From positions 653,001-717,000 of the forward strand of contig NC_015291.1 of NCBI RefSeq assembly GCF_000253155.1: a stretch of 64,000 nt of DNA, given 5' to 3'. The translations under genes and the position numbers were made by a program. Positions 1-7,485 of this stretch are shown here, piece after piece. Source of the stretch: Streptococcus oralis Uo5 (GTDB taxonomy: Bacteria; Bacillota; Bacilli; Lactobacillales; Streptococcaceae). The stretch's first letter is position 1. Each line of letters opens with the position of its first letter. The notes under the pieces were generated by a model. The model worked only from the letters and a program-made list of their open reading frames with translations. It searched no databases and was not told the DNA's origin.

Positions 1-1
1 A

Positions 2-592
2 GCCCTGTCGAGCCAGATTAATCCGCATTTTCTCTATAACACCTTGGATACTATCATCTGGATGGCTGAATTTCAGGATAGTCAGCGAGTGGTTCAGGTG
101 ACCAAGTCTTTGGCAACCTATTTCCGCTTGGCGCTCAATCAAGGAAAGGATTTGATTTCTCTTTCTGATGAAATCAATCATGTCCGCCAGTACCTCTTTA
201 TCCAGAAGCAACGCTATGGGGATAAGTTGGAGTATGAAATTGCTGAAGATCCTGACTTTGATAATTTAGTCTTGCCTAAACTGGTGCTGCAACCCCTTGT
301 AGAAAATGCCCTTTATCACGGTATCAAGGAGAAAGATGGACAGGGACATATTAAAGTTTCCGTCCAGAAAAAGGATTCAGGGCTTGTCATCCGCATTGAG
401 GATGATGGTGTTGGTTTCCAAGCCGCTGGCGATAGTAGTCAAAGTCAGCTCAAACGTGGGGGAGTTGGTCTTCAAAATGTCAACCAACGACTCAAACTTC
501 ATTTTGGAGACAATTACCAGATGAAGATCAATTCTGCACCCGAAAAAGGGACGACAGTTGAAATATGCATCAATAAAATTGAAACTAGCTAA
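2..592 (+). CDS. Sensor histidine kinase of the LytS/YesM type, C-terminal part (5' end outside window)
   Basis: The reading frame is open from the window edge, so only the last ~196 residues are seen. The first visible residues carry the His_kinase (PF06580-type) box QINPHFLYNTLD, with His as the likely phosphoacceptor. An N-box (LVENALYHG) follows near nt 297-322 and a G-box (DDGVGF) near nt 400-420, the ATP-binding HATPase_c motifs. It would autophosphorylate and pass phosphate to a response regulator, expected just upstream. Gene order (UPF0340 then pabB downstream) matches my memory of the pneumococcal TCS09/ZmpRS locus, so this may be the HK09/ZmpS equivalent; that name is inference. 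The input sensed is unknown. The stop codon lies inside a terminator hairpin. Confidence 0.9.
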   Translation, partial: ALSSQINPHFLYNTLDTIIWMAEFQDSQRVVQVTKSLATYFRLALNQGKDLISLSDEINHVRQYLFIQKQRYGDKLEYEIAEDPDFDNLVLPKLVLQPLVENALYHGIKEKDGQGHIKVSVQKKDSGLVIRIEDDGVGFQAAGDSSQSQLKRGGVGLQNVNQRLKLHFGDNYQMKINSAPEKGTTVEICINKIETS

Positions 593-620
593 CTCCCAGT
601 TCACTCTGGGAGTTTTACTT
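589..620 (+). terminator. Rho-independent terminator after the kinase gene
   Basis: The arms AACTCCCAG (591-599) and CTGGGAGTT (606-614) form a 9-bp stem with a 6-nt loop, followed by a T-rich tract. It begins inside the kinase stop codon. Confidence 0.85.
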
Positions 621-701
621 TTAAAAATCAGAATGATTAGTTGGCCTTGATAAAATCAGTAAAAAAAGATATGATAGATAGTGACAAAAGAGGTATCAAG
701 T

Positions 702-1265
702 ATGAAGGAAAAAGACATTCAAAAAGCAACAAGCCAGATTGTAGAAGATGTAATAGACAAGGCCAATTTGAAGCAAGGAGCTATCTTTGTTTTGGGCCTT
801 TCTTCTAGTGAGGTGATGGGTGGTCAGATTGGCAAGAAATCCAGTCAAGAAATTGGGGAAATCATCGTGAAAACCATCCTAGATATCCTAGAGGAAAAAG
901 GAATTCATCTAGCTGTTCAAGGTTGTGAACATGTTAATCGTGCCCTCGTCGTTGAACGTCAGCTGGCAGAGCAGTTTGGTCTGGAAGTCGTTAGCGTCCT
1001 TCCGACTCTTCATGCAGGAGGTTCAGGTCAGTTGGCAGCCTTCAAGTTTATGCAGGATCCAGTTGAGGTCGAATTTATCAAGGCCCATGCTGGATTGGAT
1101 ATCGGAGATACTGCGATTGGCATGCATGTCAAGCATGTTCAGGTTCCGATTCGCCCCGTACTGCGTGAAATTGGGCATGCCCATGTAACGGCTCTAGTTA
1201 GTCGTCCAAAATTAATCGGAGGTGCGCGTGCGCATTATCCGCAAGATTCTATTAGAAAGTCGTAA
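702..1265 (+). CDS. UPF0340 / TIGR01440 family protein (YwlG-like)
   Basis: This is a 187-residue soluble protein of unknown function. The stretches [12 protein letters not shown] and [12 protein letters not shown], and a Gly/Ala-rich C-terminus ending [11 protein letters not shown], are typical of the UPF0340 family found across Firmicutes. I chose the ATG at 702 because GAGG (691-694) sits a normal distance before it; an in-frame GTG at 681 has no ribosome binding site. It stands alone between two terminators, downstream of the histidine kinase. In pneumococcus the zinc metalloprotease gene zmpB comes next, as I recall, but here the following gene is pabB. Confidence 0.85.
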   Translation: MKEKDIQKATSQIVEDVIDKANLKQGAIFVLGLSSSEVMGGQIGKKSSQEIGEIIVKTILDILEEKGIHLAVQGCEHVNRALVVERQLAEQFGLEVVSVLPTLHAGGSGQLAAFKFMQDPVEVEFIKAHAGLDIGDTAIGMHVKHVQVPIRPVLREIGHAHVTALVSRPKLIGGARAHYPQDSIRKS

Positions 1266-1298
1266 AATCATTCTGTAGCAACAGAAGAAAAGCAAAAG

Positions 1299-1347
1299 AC
1301 AGAGGAAACAATGGTATAGATACCATGACTTCCTCTGTTCTTTTTTG
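1299..1347 (+). terminator. Long-stem rho-independent terminator
   Basis: The arms 1299-1316 and 1321-1338 can pair over about 18 bp with a few mismatches around a TAGA loop. The run TCTTTTTT follows directly. It ends the UPF0340 transcript. Confidence 0.85.
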
Positions 1348-1513
1348 TTGAACTTTTGTGTAAAGTGCTCCAAATAAGACCAATTTTTAAAAGAAGAAGG
1401 GGTGCTATCTGATGGAGAATTGTCAAAAAGTAGAAAAAAAACTTAGAGAAGATTTTTCCGTTATAGAAATCAGTAAACAAAGCTGGATTTAGCTGTTCTA
1501 GGTCGGCTATTTT

Positions 1514-1530
1514 GTGCTATACTTAAGATA
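1514..1530 (+). promoter_or_regulatory. Extended -10 promoter of pabB, predicted leaderless start
   Basis: TGCTATACT (TG at 1515-1516, -10 hexamer at 1518-1523) is an extended -10 element. The pabB ATG at 1530 begins only six bases after the hexamer, where transcription should start. No Shine-Dalgarno sequence lies between them. Confidence 0.6.
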
Positions 1531-3245
1531 TGCATAGAAAAACAGTGATTGATTTTAGGGCTTTGGGGGAGAGATACACCTTCACTCAGCCTATCAAAGA
1601 GTTAAAAACGAGAGATTTATCAGAAGTGGCGGACTTGCTGGCACAGGTGGAGAGCTACCAAGAGCAAGGTTATTATGTGGTGGGCTATGTCAGTTACGAG
1701 GCTGCACCTGCATTTGAGGAGAAATTAGCAGTTCATAAAGCTCCTTTACTGGCAGAGTATCTGCTATATTTTACCGTTCACGATAGGGTGGAAACATCCC
1801 CTATTCCTCTGACTTATGAGGAAGTAGATCTGCCTTCAAAGTGGCAGGAAGAAACATCTGCAGAGAACTATGAAAAGGCTATTGCCCAGATTCACCATCA
1901 TTTGCGTCAGGGAGACACCTATCAGGTCAACTACACCGTCCAACTCAAGCAGGACTTAAGTGCCAATCCTTTTGCCATCTACAATCGTATGGTGGTAGAG
2001 CAGGAGGCGGGCTACAATGCTTATGTAGAACATGACGAGATGGCAGTGATTTCTATGAGCCCAGAGCTCTTTTTTGAGCAAAATAACCGAGAATTAACGA
2101 CTCGTCCAATGAAGGGAACAACCCAGCGGGGAGTGACTGACCAAGAAGACCTTGCCCAAGCTAGTTGGCTAGAACAGGATCCTAAAAATCGGTCTGAAAA
2201 TATGATGATTGTCGACCTCTTGCGCAACGATATGAACCGTATTTCTGAAGTGGGCAGTGAGCATGTGGAGCGTCTGTGCCAAGTGGAGCAGTATTCGACC
2301 GTTTGGCAGATGACTTCGACCATCAAGAGTCAGTTACGACCGGATGTTGACCTAGTTGAAATCTTCCGTTCGCTCTTTCCATGTGGATCCATCACAGGAG
2401 CACCGAAAATTGCGACTATGGAAATCATCAAGGACTTGGAGCCTCAACCACGCGGAGTCTACTGCGGAACGATTGCTCTCTTGCTTCCAAATGGGCGACG
2501 GATTTTTAATGTCGCCATTCGAACCATTCAACTTCACAAGGGTCAAGCAATCTATGGAGTTGGCGGAGGGATTACTTGGGATAGCACTTGGGAATCTGAA
2601 TACCATGAAGTTCATCAAAAGGCGGCTGTTCTCTATCGTAAACAAGCTCGTTTCAAACTGATTACTACTGGGAAAATCAACCAAAAACAACTGCTTTTTG
2701 AAAATCAACATCTGGGAAGACTGACAAAGGCTAGTCGTTATTTTTCCTATCCTTTTAATCCGGAAGACCTGAGACAAAAGATAGAGGAAGAGTGTCAAGC
2801 TTGTGATTCCCACCAAGACTACCGTTTGCGAATAATCCTCAGCAAATCTGGAGAGATAGAACTCAGTCGCCAACTCTTAGCACCCCTCAGTCCAAGTTTC
2901 TGCAAAGCTAAACTTTGTCTGCAAGAAGCAGATTTGAATCAAGCGTTTACCTACTTTAAAACAACTCATAGACCGCATTTAAATCTAGATAAACAAGAAA
3001 TCATTTACCATAATGCAGCAGGAGAATTGCTTGAGACCTCTATTGGAAATTTGGTCTTAAAAATTAATGGTAAACTCTACACACCGCCTATCAGACTTGG
3101 AATTTTGCCAGGAATTTACCGTCAGCATTTGCTAGAAACAGGACAGGTAGAGGAAAAAGTCTTGACTGTGCCAGACTTGGAGCAAGCGGAAACTATCTAT
3201 GGCTGTAACGCGGTCAGAGGCTTGTATGAGTTGGAAGTGATATAA
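1530..3245 (+). CDS. pabB: Aminodeoxychorismate synthase component I fused to a class IV lyase domain (PabB-PabC)
   Basis: This 571-residue bifunctional enzyme should make 4-aminobenzoate for folate. The first ~370 residues are a chorismate-binding domain that converts chorismate to aminodeoxychorismate; the signature GSITGAPK lies near residue 287 and an EDLAQASWLEQDPKNRSEN stretch precedes it. Residues ~375-571 resemble the fold-type IV PLP lyase (PabC), ending GCNAVRGLYELE, which would release pyruvate. No glutamine amidotransferase gene (pabA) lies next to it, so the ammonia donor must be encoded elsewhere or be free ammonia. The start has no ribosome binding site and abuts the -10 box. 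No terminator is obvious before the following AT-rich spacer. Confidence 0.92.
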   Translation: MHRKTVIDFRALGERYTFTQPIKELKTRDLSEVADLLAQVESYQEQGYYVVGYVSYEAAPAFEEKLAVHKAPLLAEYLLYFTVHDRVETSPIPLTYEEVDLPSKWQEETSAENYEKAIAQIHHHLRQGDTYQVNYTVQLKQDLSANPFAIYNRMVVEQEAGYNAYVEHDEMAVISMSPELFFEQNNRELTTRPMKGTTQRGVTDQEDLAQASWLEQDPKNRSENMMIVDLLRNDMNRISEVGSEHVERLCQVEQYSTVWQMTSTIKSQLRPDVDLVEIFRSLFPCGSITGAPKIATMEIIKDLEPQPRGVYCGTIALLLPNGRRIFNVAIRTIQLHKGQAIYGVGGGITWDSTWESEYHEVHQKAAVLYRKQARFKLITTGKINQKQLLFENQHLGRLTKASRYFSYPFNPEDLRQKIEEECQACDSHQDYRLRIILSKSGEIELSRQLLAPLSPSFCKAKLCLQEADLNQAFTYFKTTHRPHLNLDKQEIIYHNAAGELLETSIGNLVLKINGKLYTPPIRLGILPGIYRQHLLETGQVEEKVLTVPDLEQAETIYGCNAVRGLYELEVI

Positions 3246-3299
3246 TTATAAATTTTTTAATTAATTTTTAGATTTATTTGTTAATATTTAATATTTGAT

Positions 3300-3329
3300 T
3301 TGAAAGCAAAATTAAATATATGGTATACT
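3300..3329 (+). promoter_or_regulatory. Promoter of the choline-binding protein gene
   Basis: TTGAAA (3300-3305) and TATACT (3324-3329) are spaced by 18 bp, with TG one base before the -10. A GGAG Shine-Dalgarno (3355-3358) precedes the ATG at 3365. Confidence 0.65.
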
Positions 3330-3364
3330 ATAAGTATAAATCATTAAAAATAATGGAGATTTTT

Positions 3365-4951
3365 ATGAAAAAATCAAAAAAAATTTTAGTAACCAGCTTA
3401 GCAACTGCAACACTGGGACTTATTTCATTTGCGGATACAACTGGAGACTTTCCTTTTTCGGCTCAGCATGTTTCTGCTCAAGAAAAGGATGCATCTAAAA
3501 ATGGTAAGGTTGTAAAAGAGAATACAACTTCGGCGTCAAATCCTGCTGAGAAATCAAAAACACCAGCGCAAAATCCTGCTGAGAAACCGAAAACGCCAGC
3601 GCAAAATCCTGCTGAGAAACAAAAAACACCAGCACCGAAACCAGAACCAAAACCAGCGCCGAAACCCGCTGAGAAACCGAAAACGCCAGCTCAAAAACCT
3701 GCTGAGAAACCTAAAAATACAAGTCCTAAAGAGGATAAGTCCAAATCTACAGCTCAGTCTGGTTGGGTAGGCTCATCGTACTATGAAAATGGTACTAAAG
3801 TTACTAATAAGTGGATTTTTGATAAAAAAGCTAATTCTTATTTCTATCTAAATGCTTCGGGAAACTATGTCCAAAATGCTTGGGTAGGCAATTACTATCT
3901 TAAATCAGATGGTAAAATGGCTAAGAGTGAATGGATTTATGACAAAAACTATGGATCCTATTATTATCTAACCGCAGAAGGTAGCTACGCTCGCAACAAA
4001 TGGGTAGGTAATTACTATCTAAAATCAGACGGTAAGATGGCCAAAAATGAATGGGTAGATGGTGGTCGTTATTATGTAGGAGACGATGGTGTGTGGCAAC
4101 CAAAACCAGCTGAGAAACCGAAAACGCCAGCTCAAAAACCTGCTGAGAAACCGAAAACACCAGCACCGAAACCCGCTGAGAAACCGAAAACACCAGCACA
4201 AAAACCTGCTGAGAAACCAAAAACACCAGCACCAAAACCGGCTGAAAAAGCTAAAGAAACAACTCCTAAACAGGATAAATCACAATCTAAAGTTCAGTCT
4301 GGCTGGGTAGGAAATTACTACCTCAAATCAGATGGAAAGAGAGCTAAAAATGAATGGGTAGATGGTGGTCGTTATTATGTTGATTCTGATGGAAAAATGG
4401 TTAAAAGTGACTGGATTTATGATAAAAACTATGATTCATATTATTATCTAACAGCAGAAGGAAGCTCTGCTCGCAATAAATGGGTAGGTAAATATTATCT
4501 CAAATCAGATGGAAAGATGGCCAAGAATGAATGGGTAGATGGTGGCCGTTACTATGTCGATTCTGATGGTTATATGGTGACGAATAAATGGGTAGATGGT
4601 GGCCGTTACTATGTAGGATACGATGGTGTGCGGCAACCAAAACCGGCAGATGGGAACCCGTACAATGCTGCTTTAAGTAAAGCGAAAAGCTATAATTCGT
4701 CTTTACATATGTCAAAAAAAGCTCTCTATGACCAATTAACGTGGCATGGTTTTTCAAGTTCAGCAGTGCAGTATGCCATCGATCACTTGAATGCAGATTA
4801 CAAAGCAAATGCCTTAATTCGAGCAAGAGAATACCGAAAGAAGACCAATTTATCAAAGACAAAAATTTATGAGAGGCTAACTTCTCCTTGGATTGGACAA
4901 TTTACAAAAGAAGAAGCCAACTACGCCATTCAAAAACTAGGTGATAAATAG
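3365..4951 (+). CDS. Choline-binding surface protein, CbpL-like, with proline-rich repeats and a C-terminal Ltp domain pair
   Basis: This 528-residue secreted protein should bind phosphocholine on teichoic acids. The order is: signal peptide (1-38, cleavage after SA before QEKDA), Pro-rich repeats AEKPKTPAQ (~59-119), choline-binding repeats of the GWVG..YYLKSDGKMAKNEW type (~132-242), a second Pro-rich block (~245-295), a second choline-binding block (~312-425), and two Ltp-like repeats (PF07553-type, ~430-528) with a Y/F-x-x-L pattern. The position between pabB and gki and the Ltp tail match pneumococcal CbpL. CbpL, as I recall, begins with a calcium-binding Excalibur domain; I see no DxDxDGxxC motif here. 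The two Pro-rich/choline blocks look like an internal duplication. Binding partners are unknown. The ATG at 3365 was chosen for its GGAG site and the signal peptide. Confidence 0.88.
   Translation: MKKSKKILVTSLATATLGLISFADTTGDFPFSAQHVSAQEKDASKNGKVVKENTTSASNPAEKSKTPAQNPAEKPKTPAQNPAEKQKTPAPKPEPKPAPKPAEKPKTPAQKPAEKPKNTSPKEDKSKSTAQSGWVGSSYYENGTKVTNKWIFDKKANSYFYLNASGNYVQNAWVGNYYLKSDGKMAKSEWIYDKNYGSYYYLTAEGSYARNKWVGNYYLKSDGKMAKNEWVDGGRYYVGDDGVWQPKPAEKPKTPAQKPAEKPKTPAPKPAEKPKTPAQKPAEKPKTPAPKPAEKAKETTPKQDKSQSKVQSGWVGNYYLKSDGKRAKNEWVDGGRYYVDSDGKMVKSDWIYDKNYDSYYYLTAEGSSARNKWVGKYYLKSDGKMAKNEWVDGGRYYVDSDGYMVTNKWVDGGRYYVGYDGVRQPKPADGNPYNAALSKAKSYNSSLHMSKKALYDQLTWHGFSSSAVQYAIDHLNADYKANALIRAREYRKKTNLSKTKIYERLTSPWIGQFTKEEANYAIQKLGDK
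3541..4254 (+). repeat. Two blocks of proline-rich codon repeats within the choline-binding protein gene
   Basis: Units of about 30 bp encoding (A)EKPKTPAQKP/APKP recur at 3541-3720 and at 4099-4250. They flank the first choline-binding block. Near-identical units make copy-number change by slippage or recombination likely. Confidence 0.85.
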
Positions 4952-4979
4952 TTATTAATTGTTATATGTAACTTTTATC

Positions 4980-4995
4980 ATGCAAAGCTTTGCAT
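4980..4995. promoter_or_regulatory. Perfect 16-bp palindrome on the gki -35 element
   Basis: ATGCAAAGCTTTGCAT is a perfect palindrome with no loop. Its right end supplies TTGCAT (4990-4995), the candidate -35 of the gki promoter. It could be an operator, or part of a weak terminator for the upstream gene since AATCTTTTT follows. Confidence 0.5.
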
Positions 4996-5037
4996 AGTAA
5001 AAATCTTTTTGTTATACTATATCTGTAAGCATTTTCA
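4990..5037 (+). promoter_or_regulatory. gki promoter with a cre-like sequence downstream
   Basis: TTGCAT (4990-4995), a 17-bp spacer and TATACT (5013-5018, with an extended TG) form the promoter. TGTAAGCATTTTCA (5024-5037) resembles a CcpA cre site but has CA instead of the central CG, so binding is doubtful. Confidence 0.5.
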
Positions 5038-5055
5038 ATTAAAAAGGAGAAGACG

Positions 5056-6015
5056 ATGAGTCAAAAGATTATAGGGATTGACCTTGGTGGAACATCTATC
5101 AAGTTTGCGATTTTAACTCAAGAGGGAGAAATCCAAGAAAAATGGTCTATCAAGACCAATATTTTGGACGAGGGAAGCCATATCGTAGATGATATGATTG
5201 AGTCTATTCAACATCGTTTGGACTTGCTTGGATTGTCTGCTACAGATTTCCGAGGTATTGGAATGGGATCACCTGGTGTGGTTGACCGTGAAAAAGGGAC
5301 TGTTATCGGTGCCTACAACCTAAACTGGAAAACCCTTCAACCAATTAAAGAAAAGATTGAAAAAGCCTTGGGGATTCCGTTCTTCATTGACAATGATGCC
5401 AACGTAGCTGCTCTTGGTGAGCGCTGGATGGGTGCTGGTGACAACCAACCAGACGTTGTCTTTATGACACTTGGTACAGGTGTTGGTGGTGGTATCGTGG
5501 CAGAAGGCAAATTACTTCACGGTGTTGCTGGTGCGGCAGGAGAACTTGGTCACATCACTGTTGACTTTGACCAACCAATCGCATGTACTTGCGGTAAGAA
5601 GGGCTGTTTGGAGACAGTAGCTTCAGCAACAGGGATTGTCAACTTGACTCGTCGATATGCAGATGAATACGAGGGCGATGCGGCCTTGAAACGCTTGATC
5701 GACGATGGAGAAGAAGTAACTGCCAAAACTGTTTTTGACTTGGCAAAAGAGGGAGACGACCTTGCCTTGATCGTTTACCGTAACTTCTCACGTTACTTGG
5801 GAATCGCTTGTGCCAACATCGGCTCAATCCTCAACCCTTCAACAATCGTTATCGGTGGTGGGGTGTCAGCTGCGGGAGAATTCCTTCTACAAGGTGTTCA
5901 AAAGGTTTATGACGAAAATACCTTCCCACAAGTACGCACAACAACTAAACTAGCTCTTGCAACTCTAGGAAATGACGCTGGAGTTATTGGAGCAGCATCA
6001 CTTGTATTGCAATAA
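5056..6015 (+). CDS. gki: Glucokinase, ROK family
   Basis: This 319-residue cytoplasmic enzyme should phosphorylate glucose with ATP to glucose-6-phosphate. It has the ATP motif DLGGTSIKF at residue 9, a DNDAN catalytic-loop motif near residue 112, a GTGVGGG motif, and the ROK zinc motif CTCGKKGC near residue 177. A strong AAAAAGGAG site precedes the ATG. It is transcribed from its own promoter and is followed by a terminator. The length is that of Gram-positive glucokinases. It handles free glucose released from di- and oligosaccharides. Confidence 0.95.
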   Translation: MSQKIIGIDLGGTSIKFAILTQEGEIQEKWSIKTNILDEGSHIVDDMIESIQHRLDLLGLSATDFRGIGMGSPGVVDREKGTVIGAYNLNWKTLQPIKEKIEKALGIPFFIDNDANVAALGERWMGAGDNQPDVVFMTLGTGVGGGIVAEGKLLHGVAGAAGELGHITVDFDQPIACTCGKKGCLETVASATGIVNLTRRYADEYEGDAALKRLIDDGEEVTAKTVFDLAKEGDDLALIVYRNFSRYLGIACANIGSILNPSTIVIGGGVSAAGEFLLQGVQKVYDENTFPQVRTTTKLALATLGNDAGVIGAASLVLQ

Positions 6016-6022
6016 GATAATA

Positions 6023-6074
6023 AAAGGAGAAAAACACTACTTTAAAGCCAGTGATTTTCCTCCTTTCTTTTTTT
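6023..6074 (+). terminator. Terminator after gki
   Basis: AAAGGAGAAAAACACT (from 6023) pairs imperfectly with AGTGATTTTCCTCCTTT (ending near 6066), followed by CTTTTTTT. Confidence 0.7.
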
Positions 6075-6075
6075 A

Positions 6076-6084
6076 TGCTATACT
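6076..6084 (+). promoter_or_regulatory. Extended -10 promoter of thyA
   Basis: TGCTATACT is an extended -10 element 30 bp before the thyA ATG. The leader holds GAGGTGAG as ribosome binding site. Confidence 0.55.
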
Positions 6085-6113
6085 AGTTAGGACAATAAAT
6101 GAGGTGAGAGTAA

Positions 6114-6953
6114 ATGACAAAAGCAGATACGATTTTTAAAGAAAATATTGAACGAATCCTCAAAGACGGTGTCTTTTCAGAGCAAGCTCGTCCCAAGTAC
6201 AAGGATGGGACTGTTGCCAACTCCAAGTACGTAACGGGTTCCTTTGCCGAGTATGATTTATCTAAGGGCGAATTTCCCATCACAACCTTGCGCCCGATTG
6301 CCATCAAATCTGCCATCAAGGAAGTGCTCTGGATTTACCAAGACCAGTCTAATAGCTTAGAGGTGCTCAATGACAAGTACAATGTTCACTACTGGAATGA
6401 CTGGGAAGTAGGAGATACGGGAACCATTGGTGAGCGCTATGGGGCAGTCGTTAAGAAACACGATATCATCAATAAGATACTTAAGCAGTTGGAAGAAAAC
6501 CCTTGGAACCGTCGAAATATCATCTCGCTCTGGGATTATGAGGCTTTTGAGGCAACTGATGGCCTTCTTCCATGTGCTTTCCAGACTATGTTTGATGTCC
6601 GTCGGGTTGATGGGGATATCTATCTGGATGCGACTTTGACCCAGCGCTCGAATGACATGCTAGTTGCTCACCACATCAATGCTATGCAGTATGTGGCTCT
6701 TCAGATGATGATTGCCAAGCATTTTGGATGGAAGGTTGGGAAGTTCTTCTACTTCATCAATAACCTCCATATCTATGATAACCAGTTTGAACAAGCAGAG
6801 GAATTGCTTCGTCGTAAGCCGTCAAACTGCCAACCTCGTTTGGTTTTAAATGTTCCAGATGGGACCAATTTCTTTGATATCAAAGCGGAGGACTTTGAGT
6901 TAGTTGACTATGATCCGGTTAAGCCACAGCTGAAGTTTGATCTAGCTATTTAA
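6114..6953 (+). CDS. thyA: Thymidylate synthase
   Basis: This 279-residue enzyme should methylate dUMP to dTMP with methylene-tetrahydrofolate. The catalytic cysteine is C154 in [11 protein letters not shown], followed by the phosphate-binding QRSNDM motif and the C-terminal stretch [13 protein letters not shown]. The start has a GAGG ribosome binding site and an extended -10 promoter upstream. The stop codon abuts a BOX repeat, whose transcribed hairpins form the mRNA 3' end region. The monocistronic layout is as in pneumococcus, to my memory. Confidence 0.96.
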   Translation: MTKADTIFKENIERILKDGVFSEQARPKYKDGTVANSKYVTGSFAEYDLSKGEFPITTLRPIAIKSAIKEVLWIYQDQSNSLEVLNDKYNVHYWNDWEVGDTGTIGERYGAVVKKHDIINKILKQLEENPWNRRNIISLWDYEAFEATDGLLPCAFQTMFDVRRVDGDIYLDATLTQRSNDMLVAHHINAMQYVALQMMIAKHFGWKVGKFFYFINNLHIYDNQFEQAEELLRRKPSNCQPRLVLNVPDGTNFFDIKAEDFELVDYDPVKPQLKFDLAI

Positions 6954-7149
6954 TACTCTTCGAAAATCTCTTCAAACCATGTCAGCGTTGCCTTACCGTA
7001 GATATGGTTACTGACTTCGTCAGTTCTATCCACAACCTCAAAACAGTGTTTTGAGCTGACTTCGTCAGTTTTATCTACAACCTCAAAGCAGTGCTTTGAG
7101 CAACCTGCGGCTAGCTTCCTAGTTTGGTCTTTGATTTTCATTGAGTATA
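6953..7149 (-). repeat. BOX element (boxC-boxB-boxB-boxA reading on +)
   Basis: On the minus strand it opens with a boxA-like end (ATACTCAATGAAAATCAAAG) and closes with a boxC part that contains a near match to the known BOX primer sequence (CTACGGTAAGGCAACGCTGA). Two 45-bp boxB units lie at 7012-7056 and 7057-7101; each starts TGACTTCGTCAG on the + strand and ends TTTTGAGC or CTTTGAGC. BOX elements are non-autonomous repeats common in pneumococci and relatives. The left edge overlaps the last base of the thyA stop codon. Confidence 0.93.
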
Positions 7150-7157
7150 AAAGAAAA

Positions 7158-7190
7158 TAAAAAGAAGTTGAGAAATCTCAACTTCTTTTG
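7158..7190. terminator. Hairpin terminator of the DUF3042 gene, bidirectional
   Basis: AAGAAGTTGAGA (7162-7173) and TCTCAACTTCTT (7176-7187) are perfectly complementary with a 2-nt gap. A-rich and T-rich flanks on either side allow use in both directions. Confidence 0.8.
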
Positions 7191-7194
7191 TTGC

Positions 7195-7365
7195 TTAATG
7201 TGATACGCGGCGGCGAGCTGCTTTTTTGCGGTTTTCTTCGATGAAAGCTGCTTTTTGCTCTTCTGGCTCAATCACTTTCTTTTTAATTGCGTATACTGCA
7301 CCTGCAACGGCAGCGACAGTTCCTGCGACACCTGTTACAAGACCTTTAGCGAATCCTTTAGCCAT
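7195..7365 (-). CDS. DUF3042 family small protein
   Basis: The gene encodes 56 residues: a short basic start, one Gly/Ala-rich hydrophobic segment (GLVTGVAGTVAAVAGAVYAI), then a charged tail KKKVIEPEEQKAA..RKKAARRR. This is the DUF3042 pattern of lactic acid bacteria, of unknown function and probably membrane-associated. The start is set by AAAGGAGGA ten bases before the ATG at 7365; longer in-frame starts upstream lack a site. It is divergent from miaA. Confidence 0.88.
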   Translation of the reverse strand: MAKGFAKGLVTGVAGTVAAVAGAVYAIKKKVIEPEEQKAAFIEENRKKAARRRVSH

Positions 7366-7485
7366 GAGTCTTCCTCCTTTATCTTCCCGATCAGCCAGGC
7401 TCCTCAAGTGGTAGCATTTTTCTGACTGACCTTTTTGTGATATAATAATAGTAACGAAAAAATGGAAATTTTTCAAGGAAAAAAG

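Noticed and set aside
6950..7141. A 63-residue minus-strand frame next to thyA
   Set aside because: It is the translation of the BOX repeat itself (boxB copies appear as repeated SKHCFEVVD) and has no ribosome binding site.
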